Assembly: GCF_964019385.1 (NCBI RefSeq) | Contig: NC_088654.1 | Span: 21,110,405 to 21,174,404 of the forward strand | DNA: 64,000 nt | Direction: 5' to 3' | Source: Sycon ciliatum | Lineage: Eukaryota; Porifera; Calcarea; Leucosolenida; Sycettidae | Shown: positions 52,440 to 61,750 of the stretch, in pieces | Position numbering within the stretch: position 1 is the first letter of the stretch | How the letters are laid out: every line of letters begins with the position of its first letter | Translations under genes and position numbers: made by a program | The notes under the pieces: model-generated | What the model was told of the DNA's origin: nothing | Databases searched by the model: none | What the model saw: the letters and a program-made list of their open reading frames with translations, nothing else

Positions 52440-53021
52440 AAAGTTTTAATATGGCAATAAGTAGGACGAGCTGAAGCGATATTTGGACTACTTTATTAAC
52501 AATGTAAGCGATGGAGACGATGCAAGAAACAATCTAAAAGGTAAGGAAAAATATATGTAAGAAGAAAAAGGCAATGGAAAAAAAGATGATTCGAACAAGT
52601 TTTCGTACAACACTGTTCAGGAATCACCGTTGTACTAAAGAACAAAATGAGAACAAAGGAAATAATATAGCAATCAAGGTAGGGTAACACGATACAATGA
52701 CAGCACTGGAATATCGAGGTGCGATTTCTCACAAAAGTGTGCAGAAAACAAGGGTATACAAGTAAGAACTAAGCGTGACAAGTGTGTATCAGCAACAAAA
52801 ACAAAAAAGTGAGAACGATTGATAATAATAACAATAATAAACAAGAAGGTGACAAAAACACATTTAGGCACAAGTGGCAACAACGTTGCCACACTACACA
52901 AAAGAACATTATTTGAACAATTTGAGGGTAATAACACTATCTTTCTGGACACACAAATTCGGCTTATGAATGCGCTGACAAACAGCTTCCAAAACTTGTA
53001 ACTGCAAAAGATAACCATGCC
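52440..53021 (-). mobile_element. Inverted terminal (pLTR-like) segment of Penelope element K
   Basis: The reverse complement matches the 3' region of the same element at 60,345-60,715 and continues into the hammerhead and CATCGTCTCCATCGCTTACA / TTCAGCTCGTCC end. The match stops at GATAACCATG (about 53,021), just before the ORF. This inverted 5' terminal segment is a known structural habit of Penelope-like elements. Confidence 0.75.
52588..52625 (-). ncRNA. Hammerhead ribozyme motif, core mutated
   Basis: Minus-strand layout as at 24,705, but the core reads CTGAACA in place of CTGATGA; GAAA, the 3-bp stem III and cleavage-site C are retained, and stem I is lengthened with a G-T pair. Confidence 0.6.
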
Positions 53022-53034
53022 ATGACAATGATTC

Positions 53035-55314
53035 TTGAGATTCTCTATGCTCCTTTCGGAAAATGACCAGAAACAACGTATCCATCTAATCACAGAACAT
53101 GACAAGACCTACAATTGGCTAAGACAGAAAAGATATGGACATGTCACCATCGATCCTGAAACCACCATAATTAACATGACATCACTAGAGTTGACCACTC
53201 TTCAGAAAGAGCTCCTCTGTTGTGGAACCGATTTCGGGATTCCACCAAAATCAAACAAGAAGGAAGTCATCATGACTGAGTTTGAGCTCTTTTACCGCAA
53301 GTTATTATGCTTCAGACCGGTGTCCGAGTTACAACAGTCCATTTGCGCTGCAAAGATCCGGGCAGAGGCCGAGGAACACGCTGACGCATTACCGGACAGA
53401 AGAACGTTTTCATTGAAACGCGAACATCTCAATGCCCTGCATGAGCTACGGAATAACAAAGACATTATTGTCACGCGCCCTGATAAGGGTCGTGCAACTG
53501 TTTTAATGAATAAAACTGAATACATTGAGAAGATGTCCGTTATCCTAAATGACACATCAAAGCTCCGTACACTTGGTCCGGTCAAGACCTGTGATCGAAC
53601 TGAAAAAGTAGAAAAGGATCTTGTAACTTATCTTTTAAAAGAAGCTAAAGAATGAAGAACAAATATCAAAACATGAATTCGATTGCATCAAACCGACTGG
53701 TACCCTTTGTCCTAGACTCTATGGCCTTCCTAAAATCCATAAACCTACATGCCCTGTTAGACCAATATTATCCATGACCGCCTCCCCTCAATACTCTATC
53801 TCGAAATGGCTGTGCATCTACCTACAGCCTGTTCAAGATTACTATTGCAAACGCACTGTGAAGGATAGCTTCGACTTTGCTGCGAGGCTTCGTGATAGTC
53901 CGGTCCCTCTTAATGCACACATGTGTTCCTTCGATGTTGTAAGTCTCTTTACGAATGTTCCTATTGATGAGACTGTTGACATCGGTATGGATGTATTGTA
54001 CCGTAACGATGATGTTGATACTCCATGGGTATCGGAAGCGGCGTTTCGTCATTTGATGCTGTCAGTTACAACTGGTGTCGAATTTTCTTTCAACAATGAG
54101 ATGTACAAGCAAGTGGATGGTGTGGCGATGGTATCTCCTCTTGGTCCCGTCCTTGCCAATATATTCGTTGGTTATTGTGAGTGCAAGATTGATGAGTCGC
54201 TTTGGCCCGTGTTCTATGTGCGTTTTGTTGATGATTCGTTCACTCATTTTGACAGGGCTGAGAGCAGTGAACTGTTTCTCGATGTGCTCAACAGCCCATA
54301 TCCTTCCCTCCGCTTTAATTGTGAGCACGAGCAGTCTAGTAAGTTGTCATTTCTAGACGTGCTTGTAGAGAAGACTGGCTGTGAAGTGTTGACTTCTGTG
54401 TATCGTAAGCCTACGTTCACTGGTCAGTACATTGCCTTCGATTCATATTGTTCGTCTCAATACAAGGTCAACCTAGTTCGTAACCTCGTGGACCGTGTGA
54501 AACGTATTTGTTCGCCCAGTAAACTGCGGGCTGAGCTCGATTTTCTTCGATCTATTTTCTTGAAGAATGGCTATCCGGAATTCTTGTTGCGTAAGTTTCT
54601 GTCCATGGAGCAGAAACCGAAATTGGTGCTGATTGGTCCACCTCGTTGTCCCGTCTATCTATGTTTGCCATGGAAGGGGCAGGAATCGATCAAAGTGTGT
54701 CACGAAGTCAAGTCTATCGTCCGTCGTACTTATTATGCAGTACATTTTGTGCCAGTCTTCACAACAATGCGTGCGTTCACGGTGCGGAAGGACGTCCTAC
54801 CAACCCTCCACCTCAGTCATGTTATCTACAACTTCGAATGCCGACACTGTGCTAGTCGGTATGTTGGGAGGACTGTTCAGCACCTGAACGCACGTATCAA
54901 ACAACACACTCCACTTCACATCCTTCCACCCTGTGCGCAATCTGAGAGGCCCAAACGCGGGAGGCCTAGGAAAAACCCATCACCTACACGGCAGGATAGT
55001 TTCCTGCCGCTGTCTGCCGTTCCCTCTCTGACATCGGTGTTGGACGGGCTTGAGCTTGGCAGCTCTTTAGAGGTGCGTGCGGAACCGCCATTGGTGCAGC
55101 CCTCGGGTGTGCCTAAGTCTGTGCCTCTGGATGCTTTGCATGGGGCTGTGCCTCGAGTGGTGACAGCACCTCTGCCTCCCCCTGACCCTCCTCCTTCGAG
55201 GTCTGTGTTGGTGGGGAGCAGCCGTGGCGGTCGATTTGTCCCACCGGAACCAGAGCTGGATTCAACAGAAAGACCAACAACCATGGCTGCAACAACAACA
55301 CCAGCTTCACATCC

Positions 55315-55352
<38 letters not shown>

Positions 55353-55363
55353 AAGTTGAGTAG
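53035..55363 (+). pseudogene. Penelope-like element ORF: RT and partial GIY-YIG, one frameshift
   Basis: The N-terminal domain has VTRPDKGRATVLMNKTEYIE. A frameshift near 53,651 precedes GTLCPRLYGLPKIHKPTCPV, then FDVVSLFTNVPIDETVDIGM, the catalytic YVRFVDDSF and LSFLDVLVEK. The endonuclease region starts YNFECRHCASRYVGRTVQHL-x-ARIKQH (GIY-YIG type), then an AT-hook-like ERPKRGRPRKNP, a Pro/Ser-rich stretch and a Thr run from (ACA)n. LINE B inserts after the Thr run, so the ORF stop at 55,363 lies at the junction; the PLE resumes at 59,929. The usual remainder of GIY-YIG is not recognisable. Confidence 0.8.
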
Positions 55364-55446
55364 GAGTAGGAAGCAGATTTTGGCGCTCCCAGTTTTTCCC
55401 TAGATTTCTGCGGATTGAGGCTTACCCGGGGTACCAGACCCCAACC

Positions 55447-56759
55447 ATGGAGCGCAACATTAGTACTGCTGCCCGAAATGGCGAGCCACGATGGAAATCA
55501 CTTACCCGAGAAGACATGAAGGCCAACACCGTAGTTTTCACCAGTCACGCCGGTATCAAGACAGTGGATGTAGCCGAGGCCCTTGTTACCCAAGCCAAGG
55601 GTACACGGACGTCGCCTCCGTCCAGATCACCAATTCCAACCTCACAAAGGTAACGTTATTATCTGCTACGCAGACTGACGCACTGCTGGGGCACGGGTTT
55701 TTTATCGGCGACAGCCATTTCTCTGTACGCCCTGCATTCACCAAACAACTACAACTCCATGTCTTTGATGTCCCGATCTGGATCGAGAATACCGTTATCT
55801 GCAGTGCTTTGGCTGCATTTGGCCAGATCCAGGGAGACATCCGCCATGGTCAAATTCAAACCCCGTCGGGGATTACTGTAGGGACAGGTATGCGATTCGC
55901 CACCATCGAGCTGAAGGAGGAATGTCGGCAAGTTCCGTCATTTGTCCGCACAGCCGACCAGCACCAGTTTCGTGTCCGTCACGAGGACCAGAGGGCCACC
56001 TGCAGGATCTGCATGGGGGAGCACTTTGCTCGATCGTGTCCGAGCAAGCGGCCCACGAACAAACCACCCACAAATACACAGAGCACCAATTCGGCTGCAC
56101 TCCCTGGATCACAACCGAGCTCGGATTCAAGTGCGCCCGATTCAGGAGGTAGTGAGGCTGTTGTGAGTGCTAGTTCAGGTAGTAGCTGTACAAACACGGA
56201 CCCCAGCGCGGAGCCCGAGAGCTCAAATCAATCCACCAGCTCAGCACGCACGCGCACAGAGCCCAAGGGTTCACACTCGTACGCCAGCGCAGCTCAACAG
56301 GGAGCCCGCGCACAGTTCAACTGTACGCACGGGGCGGCCGAACAGGTGAGCACTGCACCCGACGGATCCCCTGCTAGTACTAGTACTAGTAGCAAGGATG
56401 CAACACAGAAAACCGCTGAAATGAACAGCGCCAGTGCGTCTGAGAACACAACCAGCGACGGGGAATCCAAGGAAATACAGAGCAATACTCCATCCTCTGT
56501 CGACCAAACTGAGGTAGCTGAGAGTTCCAGCTTGCAGGTAATCGCTCCCAGTACACCCCCAATGTCCGGCACCCCTCCGCCTACAGGCATTGGGGCAGGC
56601 CACGACGACGGGGCCACCACGGTTGCCTCTGACGATGCGGATTGGATACCCAGCGGTCCTCGTCGTCGCCGACACAGCCACGGCCATTCGACCATGGAGG
56701 AGAAAGCCAAGGCCGATGGGACATGGCCCTCCCCTCAGAGGAAACACCCGAAATACTGA
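55447..56759 (+). pseudogene. LINE B ORF1: nucleic-acid-binding protein, one frameshift
   Basis: It starts MERNISTAARNGEPRWKSLT; the frame shifts near 55,602 and continues YTDVASVQITNSNLTKVTLL, VFDVPIWIENTVICSALAAF. A zinc knuckle follows, CRICMGEHFARSC (CX2CX3HX4C, one residue shorter than the usual CCHC), then a long Ser/Thr/Ala-rich region and a basic end, GPRRRRHSHGHS. This is the architecture expected for an RNA-binding ORF1p of the Jockey/CR1/I groups. In LINE A the knuckle has standard spacing. Confidence 0.75.
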
Positions 56760-56851
56760 GTCCAGATAAGTTTCAACAACTAGCCAAAAGACAAAAACAA
56801 AAACAAAAATAAATAAAAAATTCCCCCCAAAAAAAACAAAAAACAATACCA

Positions 56852-59765
56852 ATGTCAGTGAATTTGAACTTTCTCAGCACCAATGTGCGTTGCATATTCA
56901 ACAAAATGGACGAGTTACTTACCTTTACCCGTTCGTGCTCTGAATCTCAGAACGAACTATCAGTCATTGCAGTCCAGGAAACCTGGGCTGACACATCAGA
57001 CCCTGACAGTCTCTATGCAATCCCAGGCTACAAGCTGATCAGAGCTGACAGACAGGACTATGGTGGTGGTGTTGCCTTGTACATAGCGGAACGCTTCAAC
57101 ACAAGGGTACTGACAATACCAATGACAGCAGCAGAATGCATATGGACGAGAATATCCACCGGTAACCTTTCCCTCGTTGTTGCAAACATTTACCGACCAC
57201 CCCGTAGCGATGGCACCCTCTTCTGTGCGGAACTGGAAAGAAGCATCAAAACCGCTAGAGCCGAAGGTGACGACCTCCTACTACTTGGAGACTTCAATGC
57301 CAAGAACAGTGCGTGGCTCACCACAGACAGAACAGATCGCCTTGGGGACGACATACAAACTCTGCTACACACATACGGCCTCACACAACATGTCAGATTC
57401 CCTACTTACATCCACCGACAAACACCTCTCTCATGTCTAGACCTTGTTATCTCCTCACTCCACACCAATGATATTCATATCCAATCACTTCCACCGTTTG
57501 GCGCATCCGATCACACTACTATCAGTGGCCATATCAATAATCAACTGCCCCCCATAATTAACAACTCCCCTCCACGATCCAGAAGCACCACATTCTGGTC
57601 ATGGACAGACAGCACTATCCACCTTCTTCGAGAAGCCCTTTCACGCACAAATCTCAACCACCATCCAAACGAACACGACCCATGCCCAGTTGACACCTTC
57701 TGGCAATCCTGGCGCGACAAAGTCCTGAGCATCGCCCAAGAACACTGCCAAGTTACTCGCACTCACCCCCCTTGGGACAGGAAGAACGTGCCAGCACGAC
57801 CATGGATATCAAAGGGCCTCTTGAAAGAGATCAAGGATAAGCACAGAAAACACAGAATATACCTTCACTCATGCTCGCCTGACGACTGGAACACGTTCAC
57901 TGCCCAAAGAAACCGTGTCACCACCCTCCTGCGTCGTGCTAAATCGGATTTCGTAAACAACTCAACAGCCTCCTCTACTTCCCTACACCGCCTCATGAAG
58001 CACCTAACTACAGCTACAAAACAACGCATACCCGAACTCGTCAGCCAAGCAACTCCTGCAACGACACCAGCACAAAAAGCCGCTGCCCTCAACGAATTCT
58101 TCATTTCACAGAGCAAGCTGTCCGTGGCCAATGCGGATGAGCAAACTCCAGCCATCAACACCACCCCTGACATCCTCAGTCCCCTTCAAGAAATCTCGAC
58201 TTCCCAAGCTGAGGTCGAAAAACTCCTCCGCGGAGTTGATACCAACAAAAGCCCCGGGTTTGACTCTATTCCAAACCGCCTACTCAAAGAAGCGGCTAAG
58301 GAACTTGCACCGTCGTTATCGTCCCTCTTTAATCTATCGTTCCAAACCGGAGAAATCCCACAGGAGTGGAAAGATGCCACCATTACTCCAGTACCCAAGC
58401 CGGGTGACCCAACCCAACCAACAAATTATAGACCCATCTCTCTCTTGAGCACTACATCAAAAATCCAAAAAAATTGCACATCAACTCCTCTACAAGCACA
58501 TCACACCCCACCTGCCCAACCAGCAGTCCGGATTCCGCGAGAAAGACGGCACTGAGCAGCAACTTGCCCGTCTCGTCCATACCCTCTCCACTGCGAGAGA
58601 CGACGGGAAACACGTCAATGCCTGCTTTTTCGATCTAAGCAAGGCCTTCGATCGTGTGTGGCATGCAGGCCTTCTAGCAAAACTCTCCCACTATGGTGTC
58701 CAGGGCAACGCCCTGGAGTGGTTCCGACGGTACCTCTTGGGGCGTCGGCAAAGGGTCCAGGTGGATGGCGACCTATCGCCTTTCCTCGAGATCCCTGCCG
58801 GCGTCCCTCAGGGATCTGTTCTTGGGCCGCTTCTATTCCTCGTCTACACCATAGACCTTCCACACGCATGTGAGCATCCCAGCACCACCTGTAGCCAGTT
58901 TGCAGATGACACCGCTCTGATTTCCATAGCGAGAACTCTTCAAGACTGCACCCAAAACCTACAACAGAGTGTCACAGCAGCTGGAGACTGGCTTCAAAGA
59001 TGGCACCTGCTGGTTAACACAAAGAAAACAGTCATCCTCCCGTTCTACCACAATAACCGCCCCCCTGAACAGCTACCCCAGATCACCCTCAGGAATAGTC
59101 CGCTTACCGTAGCACAAAAACACAAACACCTCGGAATAATCTTTCAGCATGACCTCCGTTGGACGGAGCATGTTGAATACATAGTCAAAAAATCACTCAA
59201 GTCTTTCAATATTCTTTTTAGACTAAGGTCTACACTCACCAGTGATGCTTTATCTCACATCTATCAGACATACATACTACCTATATTCTCATATGCGAGC
59301 AAAGCTCTCACACCGTTGTCCCACACTTCCCTTGACAGGCTAGAACGACTCCAGCGGAAAGCCGCCAGAATATGTCTCCACCTTCCCCTTTACACACACT
59401 TAGAACACTCCCACGTTTTGCATCGCATCAAATGGCCAACATTATTTTCACGCTTTAAAGTTAAACATATACTCTTCGCGCATTCTCTGCGCCACAATTA
59501 TGCCCCACCACATATACTCTCGCTGCATACTGCTAGCAACGTGCAACCTTCGTATAATTTACGTCGCTCTCGTACTTGGCACTTGCCAACTCCGCGGACT
59601 GACCGCTGTCTCCATTCTCCCCTGTACAAGGCCCTTCATTACTTTAATTGCCTGCCCACCCAGCTTCGCGAAATCCCTTCTCGTACTCCCTTCAAATCCG
59701 AGATATCCCTGCTGTTGCACAACTCTGTATGCTCGTGTAGCGACCACCCCTCCCCGTACACTTAA
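56852..59765 (+). pseudogene. LINE B ORF2: APE endonuclease-reverse transcriptase, single frameshift
   Basis: 567 codons are open from MSVNLNFLSTNVRCIFNKMD through VIAVQETWADTSDPDSLYAI, LLLGDFNAKNSAWLTTDRTD, FGASDHTTISGH and NYRPISLLSTTSKIQ. One base is lost at an A7 run (58,467-58,473; LINE A shows the longer form), after which the second frame is open to 59,765: FFDLSKAFDRVWHAG, AGVPQGSVLGPLLFLVYTID, FADDTALIS and LERLQRKAARICL. No other lesion was seen, so its source element was probably active recently. Confidence 0.88.
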
Positions 59766-59928
59766 GTACGCAACTCTGTATGCTCGTGTGGCGACCACCC
59801 CTGCCCATACACTTAAGTAGTCATTAACCCCTAGGCCCTGCCCACCCAATTCTTCCTCACTCTTTCTCCTTTCTTACACTATTATCTCTTATTGGCCACT
59901 GGCTATCGTGAGAATAAAGATTTGAACT

Positions 59929-60715
59929 AATCCACAAAGCAAAGCAGCAAATGACAGACCACGCAGATCTACAGCAGATTACAACCGGACCTATGAATTT
60001 ACGGTTAAAATAAAAAGGAAAAAATCGCAAAGGACGACGACTGACATGAAGGCAACGGCATTCACGGTTGGCGTGGGTGGTGAAGGTGAGACGCAGGACG
60101 ATGCAAGTGAGGAGAAGAGTCAAACCGCTGTGGATGACGGAGCAGGTTCTGATTCAGACAGTGAGGGAGAAGGTGAGCTGAGTGAGGGTGAGAGTGAGTG
60201 TGAGGGTGTCCGCGTGACTCGAGATCGTGTGCGTCCGTCTCGTAATAACAAGGCTTCAGCATACAATCATTTGGTTTCTAGTACTGACTGTTGTCGTACT
60301 TATTCTGATTCCTGTTTTCTGTTTTGTGCCGTGCTCGTCATGGTTATCTTTTGCAGTTACAAGTTTTGGAAGCTGTTTGTCAGCGCATTCATAAGCCGAA
60401 TTTGTGTGTCCAGAAAGATAGTGTTATTACCCTCAAAGTGTTCAAATAATGTTCTTTTGTGTAGTGTGGCAACGTTGTTGCCACTTGTGCCTAAATGTGT
60501 TTTGTCACCTTCTTGTTTATTATTGTTATTATTATCATTCGTTCTCACTTTTTTGTTTTTGTTGCTGATACACACTTGTCACGCTTAGTTCTTACTTGTA
60601 TACCCTTGTTTTCTGCACACCTTTGTGAGAAATCGCACCTCGATATTCCAGTGCTGTCATTGTATCGTGTTACCCTACCTTGATTGCTATATTATTTCCT
60701 TTGTTCTCATTTTGT
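59929..60715 (+). mobile_element. Penelope element K, 3' part (ORF end and pLTR)
   Basis: An open frame encodes STADYNRTYEFTVKIKRKKS, then an acidic, Gly/Ser/Glu-rich region (DDASEEKSQTAVDDGAGSDS), followed by the non-coding terminal region (TTTTGTGCCGTGCTCGTCAT, GGAAGCTGTTTGTCAGCGCA, TTCCTTTGTTCTCATTTTG). It stops at 60,715, just before the expected hammerhead, where gypsy H begins. The acidic frame may be the ORF C-terminus after the LINE B insertion. Confidence 0.65.
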
Positions 60716-61750
60716 TGGAAGCTTTCCTGAGAAAGCGAAGAAACCCGTTACTGGACCGCAAGGCCTTCCATGGCAGGAGCCGGAGACAAGGTGAGAGTAT
60801 CAGCCAGTACTTATCGGGTCTGTCTCAGCTGCATGATGTGTGCAGCTACCCAGATAGTCTGCAGTGCGGCAGATGTGGGTCACTGTGCGGCCATGAGGCC
60901 CAACTTCGGGAAACCCGGCTCCGCGATGCAACGACGGGTGCTCGAAGAAGAGTATGCCAGTGAGTTATCGCTCGATCGGGTCATGCAGATATGCTCTGCA
61001 TACGAATCCTCTACCAATACAGAATCTGGCCTCGGTGAGCAGCTGCCCGACCTGGCGTTGGCGGCGGCAACGAAGTCCACTTACAAGCGTCAGCAGGCGC
61101 AGGCAAAGACGCTGAAGTCGGACGTAGGCACGTGCAGGTTTTGTGGGGAGACTCACCCCAAGGGCCAATGCAAGGCCTATAACCAGACATGCCGCTTTTG
61201 CCTCAAGGTGGGTCACTTTGCTAGGGTTTGTCGACAGCGGACCTCGCCCTCACCAGGAACGACGTCTGTCGACTCGCTGTTTGTCAACCAGGCTGGTCCT
61301 TCTAGGAACAAGCTGGTGACGGTTGGCGTTGCGATCCAGGGAGGATCGTCATGCGCTATCGGGTGGCTCCCGGACACGGGCGCGGATGTGGACGCCTTTA
61401 GTCTTACCGACCTGGATGGTATCGACCCAAGCCTCAGGATGAATCTAGTGCCGGACACAGCTGATGTCAAGGCAGCTAACGGTACAGCTTTGGATTCCAT
61501 GGCCAAGCTCGAGGCTCAGTTGTCTTTGAGCGACACTACCGCCGTGTCAACCCTGCACCTATTCCGGCAGCTGAAGACACCTCTGCTCAGCAAGGACACG
61601 TGCATGAAGTTGCGGCTTCTCGAGGATGGATGGCCTCACTCCCGTCTAAGGGTACAAAGCGTGGCAAACATCTCCATCCCTCGGAAGCAAGCATCCGAAG
61701 TCGCAGACACGTCAGTAGGTACTGCGTCGACGGCGGCTGAGGAAATCTGA
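60716..61750 (+). pseudogene. gag: Second gypsy element (H): gag end, two zinc knuckles, protease
   Basis: Gag-like sequence starts at 60,716 without an LTR (FLRKRRNPLLDRKAFHGRSR, GESISQYLSGLSQLHDVC) and shifts frame before 60,960. Then come two knuckles, CRFCGETHPKGQC (CX2CX3HX4C) and CRFCLKVGHFARVC (CX2CX4HX4C), and a protease with WLPDTGADVDAFS (DTGA). A TGA at 61,748-61,750 separates protease from RT in the same frame. Related invertebrate Mag-like gypsy polyproteins read through here, so I take it as a nonsense mutation. Confidence 0.75.

Larger units (their letters stand above)
55364..59928 (+). mobile_element. LINE copy B, near full length
   Basis: About 4.56 kb: short 5' UTR, ORF1, about 90 bp of A-rich spacer, ORF2, a tandemly duplicated 3' segment (59,718-59,820) and the terminus GGCTATCGTGAGAATAAAGA (59,901-59,920). 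It is inserted in Penelope element K beside its (ACA)n tract; TTGA occurs on both sides (about 55,356 and 59,922) and may be the target duplication. It is the reference copy for interpreting LINE A. Confidence 0.85.

Noticed and set aside
55010..55363. A separate Pro/Ser/Thr-rich host protein
   Set aside because: The frame is continuous with the Penelope RT, and related DNA (GCTTCACATC plus ACA repeats) follows a LINE in a second Penelope copy, so it belongs to that element.
61748..61750. Programmed stop-codon readthrough between protease and RT in gypsy H
   Set aside because: Readthrough sites in retroelements normally lie between gag and protease. This position, together with two active-site substitutions, fits a dead copy better, though I cannot exclude it.
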